From Diplocloster hominis (lineage in GTDB: Bacteria; Bacillota; Clostridia; Lachnospirales; Lachnospiraceae): a stretch of DNA of 64,000 nucleotides. Where the stretch lies: positions 1 through 64,000 of the forward strand of contig NZ_JAWDIY010000010.1 of NCBI RefSeq assembly GCF_032380655.1. The letters are read 5' to 3'. Both the position numbers and the translations under genes were made by a program. Of the stretch, positions 17,861-25,649 are shown one piece after another. Under the pieces are notes generated by a model. That model ran no database searches and was not told where the DNA came from. It saw only the letters and a program-made list of their open reading frames with translations. Each line of letters starts with the position of its first letter. Position 1 is the first letter of the stretch.

Positions 17861-18236
17861 GCCGGATAAAACTTTGATCTTGTGATTGGATTATGGCCTA
17901 AAACTTTAAAAGGGTGCGGCGTTTCTTTTATATTACCCGATTTTTTAATCTATCTTTTTACAGCAGTTGATACGAACAGTTCTTAACAGCTATGAGCCCT
18001 TAATGCCCGTATTTTTGGCATTTACGTGCGATGCATGAAAAATAATCTAAAGTCAGCGGTGCTTTTTTAAGTGCTGTTATTTCTTAATTTCTCTTTATGT
18101 AATCTCTTAGTAATCTCTAACCGCATTGAAGAATGTAACATTAAATGCGAAAGGCCCCGGAGCCCTATCCGGGAAGCCGATCGCATTATTTTTTTCCTTA
18201 TCTATATGCTAAAAACCGCGAAAGAGAGGTGAAAAC
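17861..18236. other. Host-prophage junction region, no gene
   Basis: AT-rich host-like DNA up to about 18,140 changes to the GC-rich prophage style by 18,237. No tRNA, integrase or clear att core is visible, so the exact left boundary is not fixed. A large hairpin terminator lies at 18144-18195. Confidence 0.5.
18144..18195 (+). terminator. Large hairpin terminator at the prophage left edge
   Basis: AATGCGA (18144-18150) pairs with TCGCATT (18181-18187), enclosing a GC-rich inner hairpin with CCCCGG and CCGGG, followed by a run of eight T after one A. Probably isolates host and prophage transcription. Confidence 0.55.
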
Positions 18237-18518
18237 GTGAGCAGGTACAAGTATTTGACGCTGGCAGACCGCATAAGGCTGGAGCGCCTCTACCAGAACG
18301 GCGACCGCCCGCAGGACATAGCCGACGCGATCGGCGTCCATGTGGCGACCGTCTACAAGGAACTGAAACGCGGCGACACCGGCGAGCTCGACCGCAACAT
18401 GCGGCAGGGGTACAGCGCAGAACTGGCCCAGCGCCGCCTCCAAGAGAGCTTTAAGTGCCGAGGGAGACGGGCCAGAGACGCAGAACCGGAAACCCACAAA
18501 GAGCACGCGACCATATAA
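18237..18518 (+). CDS. Small helix-turn-helix protein (IS30-type HTH)
   Basis: 93 residues. The first half, LTLADRIRLERLYQNGDRPQDIADAIGVHVATVYKELKRG, is an HTH_38-like motif as found at the N-terminus of IS30 transposases, but no DDE nuclease domain follows, so it is likely a phage regulator. GTG start after AGAGGTGA. First gene of the rightward early region. Confidence 0.75.
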   Translation: MSRYKYLTLADRIRLERLYQNGDRPQDIADAIGVHVATVYKELKRGDTGELDRNMRQGYSAELAQRRLQESFKCRGRRARDAEPETHKEHATI

Positions 18519-18576
18519 GCGGCCCCGGAGGATCCCGGAGATACCGGGCGGGGCATACCAAGAAAGGAGCGAAACA

Positions 18577-18852
18577 ATGACAAACCCGAACGACTTCAAG
18601 TATGACGCCGACCTTCTCTGCAAAGCGTCATTCCCGGCCATAAAAGAGGCAGACGGGAAACTCTGCATTGTGGAGGTGGCAGTCTACCGGCTCAACGCCG
18701 TGGCCGTCACCAGCTACATGCTCGACGGCTTCGAGCCCCTGCTCCAGTTTATCGGCCTGAGCGGGACAGATACCTACATAACACGGCACGAAGTAGACGA
18801 CCTCGTGACCGTCGTTCACATCAGGAAGGAGGCAGAAGCATGGCAGCATTGA
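18577..18852 (+). CDS. Hypothetical phage protein
   Basis: 91 residues, acidic, no recognised domain. Good AAAGGAGC ribosome site before the ATG; overlaps the next gene by 13 bases, so the two are probably co-translated. Function unknown. Confidence 0.7.
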   Translation: MTNPNDFKYDADLLCKASFPAIKEADGKLCIVEVAVYRLNAVAVTSYMLDGFEPLLQFIGLSGTDTYITRHEVDDLVTVVHIRKEAEAWQH

Positions 18853-19643
18853 ACGAAATCGCGAGAGAATACGCCGATGAGCTCCGGGACGGGATCGCAT
18901 GGGTGATCGTCTGGAAAACCGGCCGCAGCTGGAACGCAACGGCCGTCTGGCTCGATCCTGACTCTGACACCTTCGAGTCCTACGACCTCGACACCGCCCG
19001 CGAAGTTCTGGAGAAGGATCCGGGGGCCGTCATGCTGAACGGCTACTACTGCGGCCACTTCGGCGAGGACATGACGGTGGCCGAGCTGGCGAGAGGGATC
19101 CGCTGGCACTATGAGAACGGCTACAACAAGCTGGACGGCTGCGACGCCTTCCCACCTGAGCCCCTGCCGCGCCCGGCAGACCTCCCGGCAAATATTCCAT
19201 GGTACGGCAAGGAAACCAGCGCAGAGCCGGATCCCTACGTCTACGACGGCTACATGAGCCCGGAGGACTTCGAGAACTGGTGCGACCTCGTGGCAGCAGA
19301 CGAGCGGCAGCAGGCAGAGAAGCCTCCCGACAGCATGACGCTGGAGCTCACGATCACGCCGGAGACTGCCGCTCCCTTCCTCAGCGCTGCGCAGGAAATG
19401 ATCGAGCGGGCCAAGGCTGCGATCCAGAAGCTCGCCGAGCAGCTGGTGGAAATAGCGAGGACAGCGGCTCAGATCGTCTGCAACTATGTGAGCAAGTTCG
19501 TGGACGCCCTACTCTACAACGCAAACGACCACCCGAAGTGGTGGCACCTATATAAGCACGCCAAGAAGGCGCGAACCCGGAAAAAGTACCGACGGCGACT
19601 CATGCAGCAGCTCGTCACGAAGCTGGCCGCTGCCGGCGGATAA
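18840..19643 (+). CDS. Hypothetical phage protein
   Basis: 267 residues, Trp- and acid-rich N-terminal part (residues 15-115), a helical segment about 185-225 (AKAAIQKLAEQLVEIARTAA) and a very basic tail KKARTRKKYRRR. AGGAGG before the start. The basic tail suggests nucleic-acid contact. No family recognised. Confidence 0.7.
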   Translation: MAALNEIAREYADELRDGIAWVIVWKTGRSWNATAVWLDPDSDTFESYDLDTAREVLEKDPGAVMLNGYYCGHFGEDMTVAELARGIRWHYENGYNKLDGCDAFPPEPLPRPADLPANIPWYGKETSAEPDPYVYDGYMSPEDFENWCDLVAADERQQAEKPPDSMTLELTITPETAAPFLSAAQEMIERAKAAIQKLAEQLVEIARTAAQIVCNYVSKFVDALLYNANDHPKWWHLYKHAKKARTRKKYRRRLMQQLVTKLAAAGG

Positions 19644-19655
19644 GGAGGTGATCAC

Positions 19656-19844
19656 ATGGCTAAAAGCACGCCATACCGAGTCTGCCCGTATTGTGGCAGC
19701 AATCTGGATCCCGGCGAGCGCTGCGACTGTCAGGAAAAGAAGCTGAAAGCCGCAGAGGCCGAGGCAGCCGAGAGCGCCGGGCAGCTGGCGACGAGCAAAG
19801 AGGCCAGAGGCCGACGCGAGCCCGTTCTCGCTCCCGGAGCGTAA
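19656..19844 (+). CDS. Small zinc-ribbon-like protein
   Basis: 62 residues with CPYCG near the N-terminus and CDC about 15 residues later, a likely four-Cys metal site, then an Ala/Glu-rich helix. AAGGAGGTG precedes the ATG. The frame that overlaps its 3' end continues with a second zinc-ribbon (next entry), so the two might be one frameshifted gene. Confidence 0.6.
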   Translation: MAKSTPYRVCPYCGSNLDPGERCDCQEKKLKAAEAEAAESAGQLATSKEARGRREPVLAPGA

Positions 19845-19963
19845 GCGCACGCTACGAGACATGCAAAGAGTGCGGGCTCGAATGGAATGTAAGCAAGCAG
19901 GCCGTGATCCCATGGTACGGCTACCGGTGCCCGTGGTGCCGGGCAAAGTATAAACGGCCGTGA
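19841..19963 (+). CDS. Zinc-ribbon reading frame without clear start
   Basis: The frame encodes CKECGLEWNVS and, 20 residues later, CPWC, followed by AKYK, a pattern seen in small zinc-ribbon proteins of Firmicutes phages, and stops at 19961-19963. No ATG, GTG or TTG with a ribosome site begins it in this frame near the domain. Either an unusual start is used, or it is the C-terminal part of the preceding gene reached by a frameshift, or a sequence error separates them. Start given is only where the upstream gene ends. Confidence 0.4.
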   Translation, partial: VSARYETCKECGLEWNVSKQAVIPWYGYRCPWCRAKYKRP

Positions 19964-19991
19964 GAGGCCGACAAGTGAAAGGAGCGAACAT

Positions 19992-21308
19992 ATGAGAAAC
20001 GAGGTTATTTTTGACAAGAGCGGGATCCCCGACATTATGGTGGCGTTTACACCCGACGAGCTGGGCCTCCCGGCAGAACTGAAAGGCCGCAAGGTGGAGG
20101 CGTACCTGATCGGCAAGTACCCGGCGACCATGATCGACGGCGTGCCGCACTCTCTCCCCTTCCAGAAGCCCGCCGTGGACGTAAACCACGACGAAGCGAT
20201 CCGACTCTGCGAGGCCAAAGGCCCCGGCTGGCACCTGACCACAAACGACGAGTGGGCCGCGCTGGCACACCAGAGCCGCAAAAACGGCACCCTCCCCCGT
20301 GGCAATACCGACAGCGGCAAGAGCCACAGCCACCCGGAGGAAACCGGCACTACATACGAGGGCGGCTACGGCAAGACGCTGACGGGATCCGGCCCGGTGA
20401 CATGGAACCACGACCACACGGCCGAGGGCGTCGCTGACATGTGCGGCAACGTCTGGGAGCACGTCGGCGGGATCCGCTTCGTGGACGGCAAGGTGCAGGT
20501 GATACCGAGGAACGAAGCGGCAGCAGGCGCGGATCAGTCGAAGGACTCCCCGGAGTGGGTGAACATCTACACAGCGGACGGGGATCCGATCTACTACGAA
20601 GTGACAGACGACGAGATCTGGCTCAGAGCGACCGAACCGGAGGACAAGGACTACTGCGGCGTGAACTTCACCGATCTGGAGCCCGGAGAGGTGGACAACC
20701 TCGACGAGCTGATCCGGCTCGGCCTCTACCCTGCCGACGGCTACGAGGGCAGCGACTACTTCTGGCTGGACACCAACGGCGAGCGCTGCGTGGCTCGCGG
20801 GGGCAGCTGGGCCTACGGCGCGGGCGCGGGCGTGTTCTGCCTCTACGGCAGCAATGCCCGCTCGGACTCCAACACGAACATCGGCTTCCGGCCCGCTTTT
20901 GTCCGGTACTCTGGAGACTCTGGCTCTCTGGATAATCTGGACGAGGCCACAGACCTGAGCGGCGCACCGGAGGAACTCAAAGAGCAGATCAAGGACAACG
21001 ACAAAAAGCTGAACGGCTCCGACGCCTTCCCTCTCCCGCTCCCGGAGACGCTGCCGGAGATCCTGCGCCTCATACTGGCCCGCCAGCTGACAGAGCTCTA
21101 CAAGGCGGCGGGAGGAAAAGACCCAGAAGCCTTCACGCGCAAGGCATACGAGGCCACGGACGAGGAACTCAGGCGGGCCGCAGCGCTGAGCATGACGCTG
21201 GCACAGGTGAACGCGGGCGTCGATATATACCGGCAGATCAGCCAGCAGCTCCAGCTCGCGACCACCACCACGATCACGATCAGGAAGGAGGCGGCAGACC
21301 ATGAGTGA
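19992..21308 (+). CDS. DGR variable protein, FGE/C-type-lectin fold (remote target)
   Basis: 438 residues. The core (residues 70-302) has the formylglycine-generating-enzyme / DGR ligand-binding fold: CEAKGPGWHLTTNDEW, TWNHDHTAEGVADMCGN, VWEHVGGIR, ending in RGGSWAYGAGAGVF...NARSDSN...GFRPAF. Residues 264-302 are the variable repeat matching the TR at 59153-59269 with substitutions at template adenines. Unlike the tail-region paralogue, the VR is not at the C-terminus; a 136-residue acidic then helical extension follows. AAAGGAGC before the ATG. It lies among early genes beside an exonuclease and membrane hydrolase, so virion location is not assured. Inferred role: diversified binding protein, not a sulfatase-modifying enzyme. 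Confidence 0.88.
   Translation: MRNEVIFDKSGIPDIMVAFTPDELGLPAELKGRKVEAYLIGKYPATMIDGVPHSLPFQKPAVDVNHDEAIRLCEAKGPGWHLTTNDEWAALAHQSRKNGTLPRGNTDSGKSHSHPEETGTTYEGGYGKTLTGSGPVTWNHDHTAEGVADMCGNVWEHVGGIRFVDGKVQVIPRNEAAAGADQSKDSPEWVNIYTADGDPIYYEVTDDEIWLRATEPEDKDYCGVNFTDLEPGEVDNLDELIRLGLYPADGYEGSDYFWLDTNGERCVARGGSWAYGAGAGVFCLYGSNARSDSNTNIGFRPAFVRYSGDSGSLDNLDEATDLSGAPEELKEQIKDNDKKLNGSDAFPLPLPETLPEILRLILARQLTELYKAAGGKDPEAFTRKAYEATDEELRRAAALSMTLAQVNAGVDIYRQISQQLQLATTTTITIRKEAADHE
20781..20897 (+). repeat. DGR variable repeat VR2 (remote)
   Basis: 117-base copy of the TR. Differences from the TR occur at repeat codons 5, 9, 11, 12, 15, 20, 22, 24 and 29; 11 of 12 changed bases are adenines in the TR, the exception being a T-to-G in codon 5 at the 5' edge. 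Codons 31-39 equal the TR exactly. Confidence 0.93.
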
Positions 21309-22047
21309 ACTCCGGGACATTTTCAGGAAATACAAGGCCGTCGTGTTCTTTGATACCGAGACGACGGGCCTCGACGCCGAAACCTGCCGGATCATAGAGC
21401 TGGCGGCGATCAGGATCGAGCAAGGCAGCGGCGGCCTGCTGCGCGTGGCCGACTCCGTGGACATGTTCGTGAAGCTGCCGGAGGGCCAGAAGCTCCCGGA
21501 GCAGATCACAGAGCTGACCGGGATCACGGACGCCATGCTGGAGGCCGAGGGCATACCGGAGGGGAACGCTGCAGCAGCCTTCGCGACTATGATCTTCGGA
21601 GGCGGGAAAACGCTGCTCGTGGCCCACAACGCACAGTTCGATCTCCTATTCGTGCGGGAAATGCTCGGCCGGTACATGGAGGAAGTAAGCCCCGGCGCGG
21701 ACATTCTGAGCCCATGCGACTATCTGGACAGCCTCACGGTTTACAAAGACCGGCGGGAGTACCCGCACAAGCTGGCGAACGCGATCGCGGCCTACAATCT
21801 GGAGGGCAAGGTGCAGAACTCGCACCGGGCGATCGACGACGTGGCGGCGCTTTTCGAGGTATGCAAGGCCATGGACGCAGAGCGGGCCGACCTTCTCAGC
21901 TATGTGAACATATTCGGCTACAACCCGAAGTACGGAGTCAGCGGCCGACGCCTCCCCGGCGTGATCTACTGGCCGCAGAACTTCAACAAATACATGCAGG
22001 CCCCCAGCTACACGCTCCCGGCCCGCGTGAGGAATAAATGGAGGTAA
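21301..22047 (+). CDS. DnaQ-like 3'-5' exonuclease
   Basis: 248 residues; DEDDh exonuclease of the DNA polymerase III epsilon type. Exo I is FFDTETTGL (Asp18, Glu20), Exo II includes HNAQFDLLF, Exo III is SHRAIDDVAAL with His and Asp. A C-terminal 60 residues (YVNIFGYNPKYG) are extra to the domain. Overlaps the preceding gene by 8 bases. Probably proofreading or DNA processing during phage replication. Confidence 0.9.
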   Translation: MSELRDIFRKYKAVVFFDTETTGLDAETCRIIELAAIRIEQGSGGLLRVADSVDMFVKLPEGQKLPEQITELTGITDAMLEAEGIPEGNAAAAFATMIFGGGKTLLVAHNAQFDLLFVREMLGRYMEEVSPGADILSPCDYLDSLTVYKDRREYPHKLANAIAAYNLEGKVQNSHRAIDDVAALFEVCKAMDAERADLLSYVNIFGYNPKYGVSGRRLPGVIYWPQNFNKYMQAPSYTLPARVRNKWR

Positions 22048-22051
22048 AGAC

Positions 22052-22777
22052 ATGAACGCGCAAGAAAAAAGGAGCAGCCGCCCGGCGCAATCGGGCGGCC
22101 CCTCCAGAGGCTATCAAAGCAGAAGGCGCAGACAGCCTAAGCCCATTATATACCGGGCCCGCCGCTTTTTCAAGCGCTACCGGCGGGCGATCCTTCTCGC
22201 GGCGGTGGTGATCGTGGCCGTGTTCGCGCTTTTCCGCAGCATATCGCCGGGCAAGGCCCCGGACACCACGGAGGCAGCGGACAGCACGCTGCCACCACAG
22301 GAAACCACCGCACCGGGGACGGAGCCGCCGACCTACTACTTCAACAACGGCGACGGAACGCCGGTATCATGGCAGGAATTAACAGACGCATGGGCCCGCG
22401 AGGCCGGATTTGAGAAGCGCTACGAGCTGACCGACGCAGAGCGCTGGGAGATCGCGAGCGTGATCACGGCCGAGGCAGAGGGCGAGCCTCTCGCTGGCAA
22501 GGTGGCCGTGGCCCAGTGTGTGCTCCAGACATGTGAGGACGAAGGGATCCGACCCTCCGAAGTGTTCGCCAAGTACAGCTACGCCAAGAGGCGGCCGGAT
22601 CCCACATGGGAGGCGCTGGAGGCCGTGCAGGCCGTGTTCGACTTCGGAGAGGTGGCAACCAGCGAACCGATCAAATACTTCTACGCCCCGGCGATCGCGT
22701 CCGGGAGCTGGCACGAGACGCAGGTTTACGTCCTGACGATCAACGGCCACAAGTTTTTCAAGGAGGCAGCAGACTGA
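22052..22777 (+). CDS. Membrane-anchored cell-wall hydrolase (SleB-type domain)
   Basis: 241 residues: basic cytoplasmic head, one membrane segment at about 46-62 (AILLAAVVIVAVFALF), a Thr/Pro/Glu linker and a C-terminal Hydrolase_2 (SleB-like) domain with ITAEAEGEPLAGKVAVAQCVL, the conserved active-site Glu region. Known family members cleave spore cortex or vegetative peptidoglycan. Being in the early region and separate from the lysis genes, it may act at the host envelope during infection or lysogeny. No second typical lysis partner adjoins it. Confidence 0.82.
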   Translation: MNAQEKRSSRPAQSGGPSRGYQSRRRRQPKPIIYRARRFFKRYRRAILLAAVVIVAVFALFRSISPGKAPDTTEAADSTLPPQETTAPGTEPPTYYFNNGDGTPVSWQELTDAWAREAGFEKRYELTDAERWEIASVITAEAEGEPLAGKVAVAQCVLQTCEDEGIRPSEVFAKYSYAKRRPDPTWEALEAVQAVFDFGEVATSEPIKYFYAPAIASGSWHETQVYVLTINGHKFFKEAAD

Positions 22778-23661
22778 TGAACAAAGAACAGGAACAAGAC
22801 GCAAGAGGGCCGACACCCGCAGCAAAGCAGACCAAGGCAGCAGCCCAGACAACCGCCAAGAAAACGGGCACGGCCATGAGCTTGCAAGAGAAGTTTGTCC
22901 GGCTCCGGGAAGCGGTACCGGCCATTGTGCAGCGGCAGCACTCGGAGGGCGTGAGCTACAAGTTCGCGAAGATCTACGACGTTTACCAGCTGCTCACCCC
23001 GGCCATGAACACCTACGGCGTGAACTTCGACATAGTGGGCGAGGCAGCCACACGGCACGCAGAGAACGGGGATCCCGCGTACTTCTCCAGCTATATGCAG
23101 CGCACCAGAAACGGCGAGCGCGTCGTCTGGGTGTACGAGGCAGACCTCACGATCCGCTGGACGAACGCAGACAACCCCAAGGACACGCTGGAGGTGACGC
23201 TCCACGCGATCGGCACCAATGACAGCGGCCCGGACAAGGCCAAGGGCTCGGCGTGGACGTACTGCCTCAAATATTACCTTTTCGAGAAATTCGGCATAGA
23301 TCAGGGCGACGACGACCCGGACATGGCAGACCACAGCTCAGAAGCAGCGCCACAAGCCGCCCAGCGCCCCACAGCGCCTCAGAACGCCCAGGCGGGTAGA
23401 AATACCCAGCAGCAGGCCCAGAGGCCGCAGAACGGGCAAAGCGGGGCCCAGAAGCCCCTCACCGACGCCCAGCTCTCGCGCATGTACCGCAAAGGCGAGG
23501 ACGCCGGGATCACCCAGCAGCAGATCGACGCGCAGATCGCGCAGCAGTATGGGAAGCAAGACCCGCACATGATGACGCGGGCCCAGTATGATGAAATCTG
23601 CAACCGGCTGGACGAAGCAAGGAGACAAAGACAAGAACAAGGAGGAACCGCCAATGTATAA
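22777..23661 (+). CDS. ERF-family single-strand annealing protein
   Basis: About 294 residues. The ERF domain (residues 35-185) starts SLQEKFVRLREAVPAIVQ and contains YKFAKIYDVYQLLTPAMNTYG and TYCLKYYLFEKFGIDQGDDDPD, characteristic of ERF recombinases that anneal ssDNA for phage recombination. A Gln/Ala/Pro-rich linker and a helical tail follow. The ATG at 22777 overlaps the upstream stop and has AAGGAGG. Partnered with SSB immediately downstream and RecU. Confidence 0.9.
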   Translation: MNKEQEQDARGPTPAAKQTKAAAQTTAKKTGTAMSLQEKFVRLREAVPAIVQRQHSEGVSYKFAKIYDVYQLLTPAMNTYGVNFDIVGEAATRHAENGDPAYFSSYMQRTRNGERVVWVYEADLTIRWTNADNPKDTLEVTLHAIGTNDSGPDKAKGSAWTYCLKYYLFEKFGIDQGDDDPDMADHSSEAAPQAAQRPTAPQNAQAGRNTQQQAQRPQNGQSGAQKPLTDAQLSRMYRKGEDAGITQQQIDAQIAQQYGKQDPHMMTRAQYDEICNRLDEARRQRQEQGGTANV

Positions 23662-24013
23662 CCATGTGGGACTTCTGGGCCGACTGGCTCAGGACATTGA
23701 ACTCAGATACACGCAGGGAGGCACACCGGTGGCGAGCTTCGACCTCGCGGTGCAGGTGCCGAGCAAGGAGCGGGACACGCCGCCAGACTACATACCGATC
23801 GTGTGCTGGAGGGATCAGGCCGAGTTCGCAGCGAAATGGCTCGCCAAGGGCCGCCAGATCGTCGTCGAGGGCCGTCTCTCCACCCGGAAATATCAGGGCG
23901 CAGACGGTAAGACACACAAAGTCGTCGAGGTGATCGCCTCCCGCCTCTACTTCGCAGACTCGAACAACCGGGAAGCAGGCGGTGGAGACTATGGCGGGCA
24001 GGACTTCGCATAA
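23654..24013 (+). CDS. ssb: Single-stranded DNA-binding protein
   Basis: 119 residues; OB-fold SSB with the standard opening NHVGLLGRLAQDIELRYT, VASFDLAVQ, IPIVCWRDQAEFAAKWLAKG and VVEGRLSTRKYQ. The acidic C-terminal tip is short and ends QDFA rather than DDIPF. Overlaps the ERF gene by eight bases; AAGGAGG upstream. Coats ssDNA and loads partner proteins in phage replication and recombination. Confidence 0.92.
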   Translation: MYNHVGLLGRLAQDIELRYTQGGTPVASFDLAVQVPSKERDTPPDYIPIVCWRDQAEFAAKWLAKGRQIVVEGRLSTRKYQGADGKTHKVVEVIASRLYFADSNNREAGGGDYGGQDFA

Positions 24014-24066
24014 CCGGAGGACGACCGGAGAACGACCGCCGGACGACCACCGGACAGACCGCAAAA
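24014..24066 (+). repeat. 11-bp iteron cluster 1 (candidate replication origin)
   Basis: Tandem 11-base units ACGACCGGAGA (24021), ACGACCGCCGG (24032) and ACGACCACCGG (24043), with degenerate flanking copies, in the short non-coding gap before the replication initiator gene. The exact unit ACGACCGCCGG recurs at 24475 inside that gene. Confidence 0.6.
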
Positions 24067-24090
24067 CAACCGTGAAAGGAGGTGCGCACA

Positions 24091-24972
24091 GTGGCGTGGA
24101 TCCAAGTACACCAACAACTCAAAGATCACCGCAAGCTGCTGGCTGCTGCCGACGAGCTCGAAATTGAGCCCGCGCACATGCTCGGCCTGCTGATCTCATT
24201 CTGGCTCTGGGCGCTGGACAATACACCGAGCGGATCCCTCGCAGGTATCAGCGACCGCATGATCGCAAGGGCCGCCCAGTGGAACGGCGAGCCGGGCAAG
24301 TTCGTGGAGGCCATGGCGCACGCGGGCCTTCTGGACGTGGAAAGCGACGGAAACATGCAGCTCCACGACTGGTACGAGTACACCGGGAAGCTGATCGACC
24401 AGAGGGAAGCCGAAAAGAACCGCTCCAGACGCCGCCGCGCTGCCGCTGCTGCTGACGCAGCAAGCGACCGCCGGACGACCGCCGGACAGACCACCGGACA
24501 GACCGAGGACGGGCAGCGGGACGACCGCCAAAAGACCGCAGGCAGAGTAAACCAAAGTAGAGTAGACCAGACAAGAGAAAACCAGAGTACACCTACAGAG
24601 GGGGATCTCCCCCCTGCCCCCGCGACGGAGAAGAAACCCGACACGCAGGAACGACGGTTTGCCGAGTTCTGGAAACTCTATCCGAGGAAAGTCGGAAAGC
24701 AGGCGGCGCTCAAATCGTGGAAGCGGATCAAGCCGGATGCCGAACTGTTCGACAGGATCATGGCAGCTGTGACGGCCGCCAAGGAGTCAGACCAATGGCA
24801 GCGGGAAGCTGGCCGCTTTATCCCGCACCCGGCGACATGGCTCAATCAGGGCCGCTGGGACGACGAGCTGCCGCAGAGCGGGCCTACAGCATACCAGAGG
24901 ACGGGCAAGCCCGACACCATGGGCGTGCTGGCGGGGATAATCGCAGACGAGGAAGGGGGCGGCCTGTTTTGA
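24091..24972 (+). CDS. Phage replication initiator (replisome organiser-like)
   Basis: About 293 residues. The N-terminal winged-helix-like part (WIQVHQQLKDHRKLLAAADEL) resembles phage replisome organiser N-domains; a basic Arg/Ala stretch and low-complexity Thr/Gln/Arg linker (encoding iteron cluster 2) follow; the C-terminal domain FWKLYPRKVGKQAALKSWK...HPATWLNQGRWDDEL is widespread in phage and plasmid replication proteins. GTG start after AAAGGAGGTG. Context with a helicase loader immediately downstream supports origin recognition. Confidence 0.82.
   Translation: MAWIQVHQQLKDHRKLLAAADELEIEPAHMLGLLISFWLWALDNTPSGSLAGISDRMIARAAQWNGEPGKFVEAMAHAGLLDVESDGNMQLHDWYEYTGKLIDQREAEKNRSRRRRAAAAADAASDRRTTAGQTTGQTEDGQRDDRQKTAGRVNQSRVDQTRENQSTPTEGDLPPAPATEKKPDTQERRFAEFWKLYPRKVGKQAALKSWKRIKPDAELFDRIMAAVTAAKESDQWQREAGRFIPHPATWLNQGRWDDELPQSGPTAYQRTGKPDTMGVLAGIIADEEGGGLF
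24464..24519 (+). repeat. 11-bp iteron cluster 2 within the initiator gene
   Basis: Units at 24464, 24475 (ACGACCGCCGG, identical to one in cluster 1), 24486, 24498 and 24509, mostly 11 bases apart. Initiator genes of Firmicutes phages often carry their origin internally. Confidence 0.55.
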
Positions 24973-25649
24973 CCAAGGCAGACGCGGCACGGCTGGTGGC
25001 GATCGTCGTCACCGCCTACCCCAACTATGACAAATTCAGAGACGAGCAGGCAGTCACGGCCACAGTGAACCTCTGGGCGACAATGTTCGCAGCAGACGAC
25101 GGCCGGATCGTGGCGCTGGCGCTCAATAAGCACATAGCAACGAGCAAATGGCCGCCGAGTGTGGCTGAGCTCCGGGAGATCATGCTGGAGATCCAGCGGC
25201 CCGATCTCATACCGCCGGACAAGGCGTGGGCGGCAGTCAGCGACCTGCTGCACACCGTCGGAGAACATAACCACGGCGACCTCCAGAGTCAGCTCCCGCC
25301 CCTCGTGGCCCGCGCAGTCGAGACGATCGGCTGGGGCAACCTCTGGGAAATGCACCGGAGCTACTGCGTGGGCGGCAAGCCCGGCATGGATCGCGTGGCC
25401 TTCGTGCAGCAATACGGGCCAATGTACGAGCGGGAGCGGCAGCGGGCCATGACGCCGGAGGCAATCACCGCACAGATCGACAAGGCGGCGGCCGCCCTCC
25501 CGGACAGAGGCCAGAGGCTACTCGAAACCCGCGAGCAGGATCGCCGGGAGCACGACGAACGCATGAACCGGCTCTCCTACGGCTGGTATGAGCGGGCACT
25601 GGAGGCAGCAGGACGGCCGCAGCTGGAAGCCGGGGAGGTGGACGAGTGA
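24969..25649 (+). CDS. Replicative helicase loader/inhibitor (G39P-like)
   Basis: About 226 residues. The N-terminal 80 residues (LVAIVVTAYPNYDKF...VNLWATMFAADDGRIVALALNKHI...WPPSVAELREIM) fit the helical G39P-type loader found in Firmicutes phages, which brings the DnaB-like helicase to the origin. TTG start overlapping the upstream stop. The C-terminal helical part is charged. No phage helicase gene is seen, so a host helicase is probably recruited. Confidence 0.72.
   Translation: MTKADAARLVAIVVTAYPNYDKFRDEQAVTATVNLWATMFAADDGRIVALALNKHIATSKWPPSVAELREIMLEIQRPDLIPPDKAWAAVSDLLHTVGEHNHGDLQSQLPPLVARAVETIGWGNLWEMHRSYCVGGKPGMDRVAFVQQYGPMYERERQRAMTPEAITAQIDKAAAALPDRGQRLLETREQDRREHDERMNRLSYGWYERALEAAGRPQLEAGEVDE

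Noticed and set aside
18144..18195. tRNA gene at the prophage edge
   Set aside because: Hairpin lacks a cloverleaf, T-loop and anticodon arm; it has a terminator-type T-run.
19717..19727. Short match to the TR start (GAGCGCTGCG) in the zinc-ribbon gene
   Set aside because: Match ends after about ten bases and lacks the rest of the VR; chance.
19548..21704. 718-codon minus-strand open frame over the remote DGR gene and exonuclease
   Set aside because: Mirror of plus-strand genes in GC-rich DNA; no ribosome site, low-complexity Val/Arg/Ala protein, while plus-strand products have clear families.
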